This document shows positions 24,672 to 33,219 of a stretch of DNA of 45,449 bases, piece by piece. The position numbers and the translations under genes were made by a program. The notes beneath the pieces were generated by a model that saw only the letters and a program-made list of their open reading frames with translations, had not been told where the DNA came from and did not search any database. The stretch spans positions 1 through 45,449 of the forward strand of contig CAJTZX010000033.1 of NCBI GenBank assembly GCA_910584345.1. Reading direction: 5' to 3'. Each line of letters begins with the position of its first letter. Position 1 is the stretch's first letter. This DNA is from an uncultured Eubacterium sp. Lineage in GTDB: Bacteria > Bacillota > Clostridia > Lachnospirales > Lachnospiraceae.

Positions 24672-25379
24672 ATGTTAACATTTGAAACAATCAACGAATT
24701 AACACTGAAAGTCACCTGCAGCGGCAGCGATGTACTGATCGCAAAGGCCGGTTCTTTTATTGCCGGAGACAGCGCCGGCGGTAAAAATTACAAATTCGAA
24801 AAACTGCTGCTCGGGCCTCAGAATAATTTTGCACAGGCCGCCCTGGGTTCTCTGATCCGCAGGGTTACAGGTGAAAACGTTCCGTTGATGAAGGTCATGC
24901 TGAACGGCAATTCCACTACTTATTATGCCGTAGACAGCCAGCACGTCGTTATCTATAAGCTGGCTCCTGGAGAAGTAATTTCTGTGGAATCTGAAAACAT
25001 TCTGGCTTTTACGCAGGAGTGTGATTACGAAGTCCGTTTTCTTGGATGCGGCGTCCTGTCGCAAAAAGGTTTTGCCACAACGATTTTGACCGGAAGAGGA
25101 AACAACTCCTATGTTGCTGTACTTTCCAACGGCAACCCGATTGTTTTAAGCAACATGCAAAGCCGCAATACCATATCGGTAGATCCGGACGCTGTGATCT
25201 GCTGGGTAAGCCAGTCCGGTTACTGTGATCCGCAGATTAAAGCGGATATTAACTGGAAGACTTTTATCGGGCAGGCTTCCGGAGAATCTTATGCCTTTGA
25301 ATGGAGCGGAAACCAGCCGGTTTCTGTAATTGTACAGCCTACCGAACGGCGGGGCGGTATCCAGCTTCGCATGGATTAA
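24672..25379 (+). CDS. AIM24 family protein
   Basis: This 235-aa protein is a double-psi/beta-prism-like AIM24 (DUF124) family member, often encoded beside terD genes. Recognisable parts are LIAKAGSFIAGDS near the start, the LLGPQNNFAQAALGSLIRRVTGE insert, and the repeated glycine-rich strands ending in FLGCGVLSQKGF and VICWVSQSGY. GGAGG at 24657-24661, inside the stop region of the terD gene, sets ATG 24672, so translation is probably coupled. The molecular role in bacteria is unknown; in Ter loci it is thought to act with TerD at the membrane. Confidence 0.85.
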   Translation: MLTFETINELTLKVTCSGSDVLIAKAGSFIAGDSAGGKNYKFEKLLLGPQNNFAQAALGSLIRRVTGENVPLMKVMLNGNSTTYYAVDSQHVVIYKLAPGEVISVESENILAFTQECDYEVRFLGCGVLSQKGFATTILTGRGNNSYVAVLSNGNPIVLSNMQSRNTISVDPDAVICWVSQSGYCDPQIKADINWKTFIGQASGESYAFEWSGNQPVSVIVQPTERRGGIQLRMD

Positions 25380-25396
25380 ATTTAGAGGCGGAACCC

Positions 25397-25474
25397 ATGG
25401 AGGAAAATACTCTGAAAACTTTGCTGCAAAGCTTAGGAGTAAATATGTCTGTCATTGACATCATCAAAGAATGA
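25397..25474 (+). CDS. Possible 25-aa peptide downstream of AIM24
   Basis: A short frame starts at ATG 25397, five bases after GAGGCGG, and reads MEENTLKTLLQSLGVNMSV followed by IDIIKE and TGA. It starts 17 bp after the AIM24 stop and ends just before a strong terminator, so it lies within the transcript. The peptide would be an amphipathic helix pair. No family is recognised; chance cannot be excluded for so short a frame. Confidence 0.4.
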   Translation: MEENTLKTLLQSLGVNMSVIDIIKE

Positions 25475-25492
25475 CAAATTTTATCTACAAAG

Positions 25493-25524
25493 AAAACCCC
25501 TGCTTTTTATAAGACAGGGGTTTT
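25493..25524. terminator. Bidirectional intrinsic terminator
   Basis: AAAACCCCTG (25493-25502) pairs perfectly with CAGGGGTTTT (25515-25524) around a 12-base loop. The flanking A- and T-runs let it work on both strands, for the TerD-AIM24 transcript and for the convergent calcium ATPase gene. Confidence 0.85.
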
Positions 25525-25549
25525 ACAGTTTATTTTTCCAAATATTTTT

Positions 25550-28213
25550 TTATGATTTGCCGCTTCCCACAACTGCTTTCCGAATCAAATCTACCGGAAT
25601 CATCGTAGCTGCGAGAATCACAACCGTAACCCATCCGACAATCCCAAATGGCTCACAGCTGAACATATTTCCAATCCATGTAAACAGCGGGAATGGAATG
25701 AGCGCCGCATTCACGATCAACGCCTGTACGAGAATAATCGCAAAAAAGACTTTTATAAATCCGGTATTTTCATTTAAACCACTGAAAATCGCAAAGGAAT
25801 CATCTCTGACATTAAATCCATTGAATAGTGCACTTACAATAAACAATACAAAATAACCGGTTAAATGCTGTTCTTCATCCGCGAACAAAGCTTTAAAAAA
25901 CGGAAGCTTGAGGTATAAAAAGCTCAGCACAGTAAGCCATGCGCCCATCGTCAGAATTTGCGCCATCATCTTTTTGCTTACAATGCTTTCATCTCTGCGC
26001 CGCGGCTTTTCGGTCATATACTTCTCAAGCGCCGGCTCATTCCCAAGCATAATTGCACCCAGGCTGTCCATCACAAGATTGACAAATAATAGGTGCGTTA
26101 CCTTAAGCGGCTCCTCTACGCCAAAGAACGGTGCGACCGCACTGACAATAACCGCTGCTACGTTGATAACAAGCTGGAACTTGCAGAATTTTAAAATATT
26201 GTGATAAATCGTACGCCCATACCAGATCGCATCTTTGATTGACTTAAAGTTATCATCCAGAATAACAATCTTACCGGCTTCTTTAGCCGCTTCTGTGCCG
26301 CTTCCCATTGCAAATCCCACATCCGCACGTTTCAACGCCGGAGAATCATTCACACCATCGCCTGTCATACCGACTACCAGGTTCATTTCCTGACACAGCC
26401 GCACCATTCTTGACTTATCCGTCGGCAATGCTCTTGCAATTACACGGATATCTGGTATGATCTTTTTTACTTCCTCGTCAGACATTTCATTTAGCTGTGC
26501 CGACGATAATGCTTTGTCTTTCTCACTTTTTAAAAGTCCTGCATCTTTTGCAATCGCTACGGCCGTTTCCAATCTGTCGCCGGTAATCATAACGACCTGA
26601 ATGCCTGCTTCCTGCACCTGATGAATCGCGTCTCTTGCTTCCGGTCTTACATCATCGCGGATACCGACCAAACCGATGATTACGATATCATCATTGATCG
26701 CATTTTCCACAAGCGGTTTTCCGGAATAACCAAACGCAAGCACACGCATTGCTTTTGAAGCAAGCTCATCGATCTTTTTATTTAAAACCGCCTGATCGAT
26801 CTCTTTTTCGCTGCCGTCTGCGTCCAGATATTTCACTGCCTGCGCAAGCAGCTTTTCCGGCGCTCCTTTATAAAACGTCTTGCCAACATAATCGATGTGC
26901 GCCTGACTGAACTTATTGGCCGAATTAAATCCCTGGCTGGCTGTAACAACATATTCCTTATTTGCATTCGCTGCGTTGAATGCTTCTTCGCCCATAAATT
27001 TCATCAATGCCTGATCCGTTGCATTTCCGCCGATGACTTTATGAGAAGCATCAAATAACGACTGCGTATTTTTACCGATGGCCAGATCCATCATCTTTTT
27101 GATTTCCGTATGGCTGCCAAGTTCAGGAATCGGAATCGATTTACCATCTGCTGTAAAGAAATCTACGACTTCCAGCATACCTTTTGTAATCGTACCTGTC
27201 TTATCACTGAACAGAATGTTTAAAGACCCTGCTGTCTCGATACCTTCGGCTTTTCTGACGAGTACGTTATGATCCAGCATTTTGCTTGTATTCTGCATGA
27301 GTACAAGAGATATCATAAGCGGCAGACCTTCCGGCACCGCACATACTATAATAACTACTGCCAGCGAAACAGCCCGTATGATATCTTGAAGAATAACCTG
27401 AATGCCGTTGTCAAAATAAGCGGATACGCCTCCTGCTACCATAATAAAATGCGCAAAATATAAAATGGAAATTGCAATCGCTCCGATATATCCAAAGGTA
27501 GAAATCTGCTTTGCAAGCTTGGCCAGTTTTACTTTCAGCGGAGAATCTGGTTCGTCTTCCTGCATTTCCTCTGCCATCTTGCCCATCATCGTCTTTAAAC
27601 CGACTTTCCTTACATCCAGGACACCTTCTCCGTCAAATACTACCGCGCCGCGAAACAGCGAATGTGCATCTACAAACGTATCGCCGGTAATATCTTCCGG
27701 CAGCTGAAAGCTTTCCTCTGCTTCTGTCTTTTTACATTCTTCTGCTTCTCCGTTTAATGCCGAATTGTCCACCCGCAAAGACCCTGAAATAAGAATGCCG
27801 TCTGCGGGGATTTTATTGCCTGACTGCAGTAATACTTTATCACCGGTTACGACATCATCCACGTCAATCACAGTAACAACGCCGTTTCGATATACTTTAC
27901 ATTCGTCTTTTTTTGTACTGTCTTTGAGTTCCCTGTACTTTGTATCACTCGCCACACCTGTTTTTGCTGACACAAAGGCTACGATCAGCACTGCCACGAT
28001 CGTTCCAAGCGGCTCATAGATTTCCGCGTATCCAAAGAAAAACATAACAATCATAAGCGCCGCAATCGCCAGCAGTACCCTTATCATAGGGTCTTCAAAA
28101 GTTTCCTTGAACTCGTCCCAGAAAGTCGTCGGTTCAGAATCCGGAATTTCGTTCGATCCATATTTTTTCCGCGACTCCTCTACCTCTTTTTCTGTCAGCC
28201 CATTATATTTCAT
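25550..28213 (-). CDS. P-type calcium-transporting ATPase (P2B/P2A type)
   Basis: This 887-aa membrane pump has the full P-type layout. It has an N-terminal cation-ATPase domain (LTEKEVEESRKKYGSNEIP), membrane pairs near 60-110 and 240-310, and the ion-site motif PEGLPLM in M4. The phosphorylated Asp337 lies in FSDKTGT; KGAPEKLL marks the nucleotide domain, TGDRLETA and MTGDGVNDSPAL the hinge, and several C-terminal membrane segments follow. These features fit Ca2+ export. It lies directly downstream of three terD genes on the same strand. TerD proteins bind Ca2+, so the linkage suggests that calcium level is part of this stress response. Confidence 0.92.
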   Translation of the reverse strand: MKYNGLTEKEVEESRKKYGSNEIPDSEPTTFWDEFKETFEDPMIRVLLAIAALMIVMFFFGYAEIYEPLGTIVAVLIVAFVSAKTGVASDTKYRELKDSTKKDECKVYRNGVVTVIDVDDVVTGDKVLLQSGNKIPADGILISGSLRVDNSALNGEAEECKKTEAEESFQLPEDITGDTFVDAHSLFRGAVVFDGEGVLDVRKVGLKTMMGKMAEEMQEDEPDSPLKVKLAKLAKQISTFGYIGAIAISILYFAHFIMVAGGVSAYFDNGIQVILQDIIRAVSLAVVIIVCAVPEGLPLMISLVLMQNTSKMLDHNVLVRKAEGIETAGSLNILFSDKTGTITKGMLEVVDFFTADGKSIPIPELGSHTEIKKMMDLAIGKNTQSLFDASHKVIGGNATDQALMKFMGEEAFNAANANKEYVVTASQGFNSANKFSQAHIDYVGKTFYKGAPEKLLAQAVKYLDADGSEKEIDQAVLNKKIDELASKAMRVLAFGYSGKPLVENAINDDIVIIGLVGIRDDVRPEARDAIHQVQEAGIQVVMITGDRLETAVAIAKDAGLLKSEKDKALSSAQLNEMSDEEVKKIIPDIRVIARALPTDKSRMVRLCQEMNLVVGMTGDGVNDSPALKRADVGFAMGSGTEAAKEAGKIVILDDNFKSIKDAIWYGRTIYHNILKFCKFQLVINVAAVIVSAVAPFFGVEEPLKVTHLLFVNLVMDSLGAIMLGNEPALEKYMTEKPRRRDESIVSKKMMAQILTMGAWLTVLSFLYLKLPFFKALFADEEQHLTGYFVLFIVSALFNGFNVRDDSFAIFSGLNENTGFIKVFFAIILVQALIVNAALIPFPLFTWIGNMFSCEPFGIVGWVTVVILAATMIPVDLIRKAVVGSGKS

Positions 28214-28313
28214 AAGTAATCTGTCCTCCAGTTTTTTTTGACTAGTTTCCCAATAAAAAATTATTTTTATACATCGTTGTTTGTTGTTTCTTTCTTACTT
28301 TATGAACTGTTTT

Positions 28314-28358
28314 TTCATATATTTTTATTATATATTTCATTCATATACTTTTATTATA
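28314..28358. repeat. 19-bp AT-rich direct repeat
   Basis: TTCATATATTTTTATTATA (28314-28332) recurs with one mismatch at 28340-28358, 26 bp away. On the minus strand each copy reads TATAATAAAA, a possible -10-like sequence. They lie in the 140-bp gap between the last terD gene and the calcium ATPase gene and overlap the terD stop. Confidence 0.7.
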
Positions 28359-28944
28359 GATATCTGTTCGCCAGCTCTCCTAATCCCGGATCTGTCGTAC
28401 CCTGTCCGACAGCGCTGAATTTCCACTCACCGTTATGTCTGTAGATTTCTCCGAAAATCATCGCTGTCATTCCTGAATAATCGTCTGAAAGATTATATTT
28501 ACACATTTCACCGTTATTCCTTTGATCTACAAGCCGGATAAACGCGTTTTTAATCATTCCAAAATGTTGTTTGCGCGAAACTGCCTGATAAATATTAACT
28601 ACTATCACAATACGGTCATATTCTGCCGGAATTTTCCCAAGATCTACGAGTATCTGTTCATCATCTCCATCTCCGGCTCCGGTCAGATTATCTCCCATAT
28701 GCTGGATCGCGCCTGTCTTATGCCCAAGATTCCCAAAATAAACAATATCCGACTTATCACACAGCCTTCCGTTTTTTAACAGCAATGCAGATGCATCACA
28801 GTCAATCGGCTTTGGTTTTGGCGCAAAAAAACCGCCTTTTGCTTTTTGTGCTTCGTCCCATCCTAAACCTACCATCATTTTGGAAAGACCTGCGTGTTCT
28901 TTCGATAAACTGACCTTTTGGCCCTTTTGCAAACTTACTGACAT
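28354..28944 (-). CDS. TerD family protein (third in tandem)
   Basis: This 196-aa TerD-domain protein keeps the Ca2+-binding block HMGDNLTGAGDGDDEQI and the KNAFIRLVDQ and AMIFGEIYRHNGEWKF motifs. It differs from its two neighbours in the first acidic loop, where a Lys/Pro insert (FFAPKPKPIDCDASALLL) replaces the usual FDLDAAAF. This is a TerE/TerZ-like divergence. GGAGG nine bases upstream supports ATG 28944; the frame continues into the previous gene's end. It is the last terD gene before the calcium ATPase. Confidence 0.9.
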   Translation of the reverse strand: MSVSLQKGQKVSLSKEHAGLSKMMVGLGWDEAQKAKGGFFAPKPKPIDCDASALLLKNGRLCDKSDIVYFGNLGHKTGAIQHMGDNLTGAGDGDDEQILVDLGKIPAEYDRIVIVVNIYQAVSRKQHFGMIKNAFIRLVDQRNNGEMCKYNLSDDYSGMTAMIFGEIYRHNGEWKFSAVGQGTTDPGLGELANRYL

Positions 28945-28975
28945 GAAACTGCCTCCTTTTTCTTTTTTACAAACA

Positions 28976-29557
28976 TTACTCTGCGTCCACGCCATACTGC
29001 GCACAAAGCGCCTTTAATCCGCCCTGATAGCCGCTGCCGATCGCATTGAACTTCCATTCGCTGCCATTTTTATATACTTCGCCAAATACCGCCGCTGTCT
29101 CAATCGAAAAGTCTTCCCCCAGATCATAACGCAGCATCTCTTCTCCGGTATCCTCGTTATAAATTCGAATAAACGCATTATTAATCTGTCCAAAATTCTG
29201 ACGTCTTTGTTCCGGTTCATAAATCGTTACCGTAAATGCGATCTTTGTAATATTTTCCGGTACTTTCGAAAGATCTATTTTAATCTGCTCATCATCCCCT
29301 TCTCCGGCACCTGTTAAATTATCTCCCATATGCTGTACACTCTCAGACGGATGTTTCAAATTCCCAAAAAAAACAAAATCTTCCTGTCTGGATACTTTTC
29401 CGGTATCTGTCAGCAGAAATGCCGCCGCATCCAGATCAAAATCTCCTCCTGTATCAAACTGGTTCACATCCCAGCCAAGGCCAACTACAACTTTTTTTAA
29501 GCCTGGATTTCCTTTTGTCAAACTTACTTTCTGTCCTTTTTGCAAACTAACCGGCAT
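28976..29557 (-). CDS. terD: TerD family protein (second in tandem)
   Basis: This 193-aa protein is a canonical TerD with FDLDAAAFLLTD and HMGDNLTGAGEGDDEQ as the two calcium-binding loops, and ends WKFNAIGSGYQGGLKALCAQYG. It has the same length as the gene upstream and is closely alike throughout, so the pair looks like a tandem duplication. AGGAGGG sets ATG 29557, only 11 bp after the upstream terD stop. TerD proteins are cytoplasmic or membrane-associated and work with TerC-type membrane proteins in known systems. Confidence 0.93.
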   Translation of the reverse strand: MPVSLQKGQKVSLTKGNPGLKKVVVGLGWDVNQFDTGGDFDLDAAAFLLTDTGKVSRQEDFVFFGNLKHPSESVQHMGDNLTGAGEGDDEQIKIDLSKVPENITKIAFTVTIYEPEQRRQNFGQINNAFIRIYNEDTGEEMLRYDLGEDFSIETAAVFGEVYKNGSEWKFNAIGSGYQGGLKALCAQYGVDAE

Positions 29558-29568
29558 ATTTTTCCCTC

Positions 29569-30150
29569 CTAAGTCGTCTCTATTCCATAATGTGCGCAAA
29601 GCGCCGCTAATCCACCCTGGAAACCGCTGCCAATTGCGTTAAACTTCCATTCGCCATTATGCCGGTATAATTCTCCGACAACGACAGCCGTCTCAATGGA
29701 AAAATCTTCACCCAAATCATAGTGGATCAGTTCCGTGCCCGTAGCTTCATCCACAATCCGGATAAATGCATTCGAAACCTGTCCAAAGTTCTGCCTTCGA
29801 GCATCCGAATCGTAGATCGTTACCGTAAAGGCAACTTTTTCCACATTCGCCGGAATTTTGGTCAGATCTACCTGAATCTGCTCATCATCCCCATCTCCAG
29901 CGCCTGTCAGATTATCTCCCATATGCTTTATGGCGCCGCTTGTATGCTCCAGATTGCCATAGAATACAAATTCTTTCTCCGTCGGACATTTTCCATTCGC
30001 ACCAACCATAAACGCTGCTGCATCCAGATCAAAATCCGCACCAGAATCAAATGCATTCACATCCCATCCTAAGCCTACCATAATATTTTTTAAGCTTGGA
30101 TTGCCTTTTGTCAGATCCACTTTCTGGCCCTTTGATAAATTAATCGGCAT
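29569..30150 (-). CDS. terD: TerD family protein (first in tandem)
   Basis: This 193-aa protein is a canonical TerD: LSKGQKVDLTKGN at the N-terminus, FDLDAAAFMVG and HMGDNLTGAGDGDDEQ as calcium loops, and a C-terminus WKFNAIGSGFQGGLAALC. GGAGGAG lies before the ATG. It is the first gene of a terD-terD-terD-calcium ATPase run and has its own promoter. The leader contains a 9-bp AT hairpin. Confidence 0.94.
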   Translation of the reverse strand: MPINLSKGQKVDLTKGNPSLKNIMVGLGWDVNAFDSGADFDLDAAAFMVGANGKCPTEKEFVFYGNLEHTSGAIKHMGDNLTGAGDGDDEQIQVDLTKIPANVEKVAFTVTIYDSDARRQNFGQVSNAFIRIVDEATGTELIHYDLGEDFSIETAVVVGELYRHNGEWKFNAIGSGFQGGLAALCAHYGIETT

Positions 30151-30174
30151 ATTTATCTCCTCCTAAACAAATGA

Positions 30175-30197
30175 AAATTAACAAAAAATGTTAATTT
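30175..30197 (-). promoter_or_regulatory. Leader hairpin upstream of the terD genes
   Basis: AAATTAACA (30175-30183) and TGTTAATTT (30189-30197) form a perfect 9-bp stem with a five-base loop between the promoter and the first terD start. It could be a dyad operator or an mRNA hairpin. Confidence 0.4.
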
Positions 30198-30199
30198 CC

Positions 30200-30228
30200 A
30201 TTTTATCACAAGCTGGAACGACTGTCAC
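30200..30228 (-). promoter_or_regulatory. Promoter of the terD operon
   Basis: On the minus strand GTGACA (30228-30223), a 17-bp spacer and TAAAAT (30205-30200) match sigma-A. The -35 box lies inside the last codons of the SdpI-like gene, so the terD genes can be expressed separately from it. Confidence 0.55.
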
Positions 30229-30625
30229 TAGAAATTTTTGAACTGTCCGTGGCATTAGAAATTATATCCGAAAATTCATCGATCTTTTTATCTACTATGA
30301 AAAAAGGAATGATTACAAATACAAGTCCTGTAAAACTACAAAAACAAATTATTGTCTCGTATTCGATATTAGCAACGAACATAACTATCGTTATAAGAAA
30401 ATCCAGAAAAGCACAAACAATTGACATCTTTAAATATACATTAGGCGCTATTTTTTGAGCATAATTCCATGTTTCTTTTGATTTTATAGATTTCTTTGTT
30501 ATAAAGCCCGACTTCCCAATTTCAAATGTACTCTTACTTTTAAAATACAAAGCAATCGTACATAAAACAATTGGAAAAATAAAAATTAATAAGAAACGTA
30601 TTCCCACTATTATTATCCCTAACAT
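30206..30625 (-). CDS. SdpI-like small membrane protein
   Basis: This 139-aa protein has three hydrophobic segments (about residues 4-27, 68-88 and 92-112) and a polar tail rich in Ser and Asp. The cytoplasmic motif SKETWNYAQKIAPN between the first two resembles the W-x3-H/Q-r signature of the SdpI/immunity-like family, which includes the Bacillus SdpI immunity protein. It is more AT-rich than its neighbours. TGGAGGAC precedes the ATG. The link with the terD genes downstream is positional. Confidence 0.55.
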   Translation of the reverse strand: MLGIIIVGIRFLLIFIFPIVLCTIALYFKSKSTFEIGKSGFITKKSIKSKETWNYAQKIAPNVYLKMSIVCAFLDFLITIVMFVANIEYETIICFCSFTGLVFVIIPFFIVDKKIDEFSDIISNATDSSKISSDSRSSL

Positions 30626-30666
30626 GATTTAGTCCTCCATAACGCAGTACATACACTTTCTTTTAT

Positions 30667-30695
30667 AGTATACTATTTTTGAAATCTTTTTTCAA
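30667..30695 (-). promoter_or_regulatory. Promoter of the SdpI-like gene
   Basis: On the minus strand TTGAAA (30695-30690), a 17-bp spacer and TATACT (30672-30667) form a good sigma-A promoter. The rest of the 30626-30970 gap is AT-rich and holds the divergent kinase promoter; nothing else is evident. Confidence 0.6.
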
Positions 30696-30888
30696 TGAAA
30701 ATTCAGAAAATAGTTTGATAATAAATACACTGCATCGCTACCACATAACTGCAACCTTTTCAATGCCGACTTTACACTTTTTATTTTAGGTATTTAAAAT
30801 AGACGAACACATCTTTCACCAAACGGTATTCTATGATAAAACAGCCTGCCATTTTTGCTGTAAAAATAAAAAATTTCCCCCGAACATA

Positions 30889-30917
30889 ATGACACAGCCC
30901 CCTTTTTGTGATACACT
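30889..30917 (+). promoter_or_regulatory. Promoter of the hybrid histidine kinase gene
   Basis: ATGACA (30889-30894), a 17-bp spacer and TACACT (30912-30917) match sigma-A moderately. Transcription would start near 30924, which excludes the ATG at 30926 and favours 30971. Confidence 0.4.
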
Positions 30918-30970
30918 GATAAAATATGGAAGAAAACATATCTGAAAGAATTCAGGGGGATTGTTTAGTA

Positions 30971-33202
30971 ATGAAGGAACCAATCATAGACCACAGCCTG
31001 CTTGCATATATTCTATCTCTGTTAAGCATCCCTGAGAATGACGCCACGGACACCAGCCTTAAGACTTTGGAAGATACCTCTTTCGTACCGGCTGATTGGC
31101 GGCTTCACACTGCCCGCGGCATGATTCGGTTTATGGACGAGATGCCAGGCGGTTTTTTAATATACCATGCAGACCAAAAGGAAGAGATCATTTATGCAAA
31201 CAAAGCTCTTTTGCGTATTTGTCAATGTGATACGCTTGAAGAATTTAGAGAACTGACCGGAAACTCTTTTCAGGGCTTTGTACACCCTGTTGATTTGGAA
31301 GCCGTTGAGCAAAGCATTCGAGAACAGATTGCGAAAAGCCAGTATGATCTAGATTATGTAGAATACAGAATTAAGCGCAAGGACGGAACGATCCGCTGGA
31401 TGGAAGACTACGGACATTTCATTCATCTGGACAGCGTTGGCGATATTTTCTATGTATTTATCGGTGATGCAACCGAAAAAAGAGAAGTACAGCAAAAAAT
31501 GCTGCAAAAGCAGCTGCAAAAAGAACAGGAATTAAAAAAGCAGATTGACAAATACCACAACGAAATGAAGATGATAAATCAGGAACATTTACGCCGCCTG
31601 GAAGTTATCGAAGGACTCAGCATTAACTATGAGTCCATTTTATATGCAGATCTCGATCTGGACAAAATACAGCCTTACCGGCTGAGCAACCGTACGATTC
31701 TGCAGTTCGAAAATACGACTGAACCACGCAGTTTTTCCTGGTATACGTTTGATTACATCAAAGTCTGGGTTCATCCTGAAGACCGTGAAGCTCTCACCAG
31801 ACAGACAACGCCGGAATATATCCGCAGCAAATTATCTACTCAAAAGACTTATTATATTAATTACAGGGTCATTAAAGATTCTGAAACACAGTACTTACAG
31901 CTTCGGATCGTAAATGTCACTGCCGGCAGCCAGATTTCTCAGATTGTGATGGGATACCGCCGTGTAGATGATGAGATACGGCGCGAAATGGAACAAAAAC
32001 AATTGTTAGAAGAAGCGTTAACAAATGCAAACCTGGCCATTACTGCAAAGAACACCTTTCTTTCTAATATGTCCCATGACATGCGCACTCCATTAAACGC
32101 TATTTTTGGTTTTACTGCTCTTGCCAAAGGCAATCTGCACGATCAAACGAATCTGGAATACTACCTGAATAAAATCAGCGCTTCCAGCGAACAACTGCTG
32201 GATCTCATTGACAAAGTGCTGGAAATTGCATGGACAGGCTCAGATGACATCCGTATAACAGAAGCTGAATGCAGTCTGCCGGAAATTCTTAAAAGTGTCA
32301 AAGATTCGTTTCTTCCATTGGCGCAGGAAAAAAACATTACGATTACATTGGATGCTTCCGGCCTTACCCACTGCGATATCCAAAGTGATCCGGACAAACT
32401 GGAACGGTTTCTTTCTTATTTGACACATAATGCTGTAAAATATACCCCAAAGGACGGTCTGGTTACGATATATGCCACAGAATTAAACACTCTGCCAAAT
32501 GACCATGCCGTGTATCAGTTTGTTATCAAAGATAACGGCATTGGAATCAGTCCTGAATTTATCGGCCATATTTACGACCCTTTCGAACGTGAGAAAAATA
32601 CAACTTTCAGCGGTGTGATTGGTACCGGACTTGGTCTTACTATTGTGAAAAATATAATAAGCGCTATGGGCGGAACCATCGAAGTACAAAGCCATGTAGG
32701 AAGCGGCACCAAATTTACGGTCACTCTGCGCCTTAAGACACAGAACCACCCGATCCCTTTTAACATGAGTATAGATGATACAATAGCCTATTTATCCAAG
32801 CGCAAAATCTTGCTCGTAGAAGACAATGAGATTAACCTTGAAATCGAAACAGCAATTCTCGAAGGCATAGGATTTCAGATCGATACCGCTGAAAACGGCA
32901 GTATTGCCGTAGAAATGATAGAAAAAGCCGCAGCAGACGAATATGCGCTGATCCTGATGGACATCCAGATGCCGGTTATGAATGGAAGGCAGGCTGCAAG
33001 AGCCATTCGCAGAATGAAAAATAAAGCAGTGTCGCGGATTCCAATTATTGCACTGTCTGCAGACGCATTCGAAAGTGACAAACGCAAATCCATCGAAAGC
33101 GGTATGGATGCACATCTGCCAAAGCCGATCGATGTGCCTGTATTGTTAGAAACGATTGCCAAAACGATTCAGATGCATAAATTTTTGTATGGAAATACGT
33201 AA
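30971..33202 (+). CDS. Cytoplasmic hybrid histidine kinase with PAS domains and receiver
   Basis: This 743-aa protein (start at ATG 30971, after AGGGGG) has a PAS/PAC domain (about 45-170), a coiled coil, a second PAS-like region (about 200-335), HisKA with His369 in SHDMRTPLN, and HATPase motifs HNAVKYTP, DNGIGI and GTGLGLTIV. A C-terminal receiver carries the phospho-acceptor Asp664 in LMDIQMPVMNG. No transmembrane segment is seen, so the input is probably an internal signal. No DNA-binding response regulator is adjacent, so the output path is unknown. It sits inside the Ter neighbourhood, divergent from the terD operon, and is followed by a Uma2 gene. Confidence 0.92.
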   Translation: MKEPIIDHSLLAYILSLLSIPENDATDTSLKTLEDTSFVPADWRLHTARGMIRFMDEMPGGFLIYHADQKEEIIYANKALLRICQCDTLEEFRELTGNSFQGFVHPVDLEAVEQSIREQIAKSQYDLDYVEYRIKRKDGTIRWMEDYGHFIHLDSVGDIFYVFIGDATEKREVQQKMLQKQLQKEQELKKQIDKYHNEMKMINQEHLRRLEVIEGLSINYESILYADLDLDKIQPYRLSNRTILQFENTTEPRSFSWYTFDYIKVWVHPEDREALTRQTTPEYIRSKLSTQKTYYINYRVIKDSETQYLQLRIVNVTAGSQISQIVMGYRRVDDEIRREMEQKQLLEEALTNANLAITAKNTFLSNMSHDMRTPLNAIFGFTALAKGNLHDQTNLEYYLNKISASSEQLLDLIDKVLEIAWTGSDDIRITEAECSLPEILKSVKDSFLPLAQEKNITITLDASGLTHCDIQSDPDKLERFLSYLTHNAVKYTPKDGLVTIYATELNTLPNDHAVYQFVIKDNGIGISPEFIGHIYDPFEREKNTTFSGVIGTGLGLTIVKNIISAMGGTIEVQSHVGSGTKFTVTLRLKTQNHPIPFNMSIDDTIAYLSKRKILLVEDNEINLEIETAILEGIGFQIDTAENGSIAVEMIEKAAADEYALILMDIQMPVMNGRQAARAIRRMKNKAVSRIPIIALSADAFESDKRKSIESGMDAHLPKPIDVPVLLETIAKTIQMHKFLYGNT

Positions 33203-33219
33203 CAGAAAGGAACGTACAG

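Noticed and set aside
30926..30970. Start of the hybrid kinase at ATG 30926
   Set aside because: No ribosome site precedes it, and the best promoter would start transcription almost on that codon. AGGGGG supports 30971.
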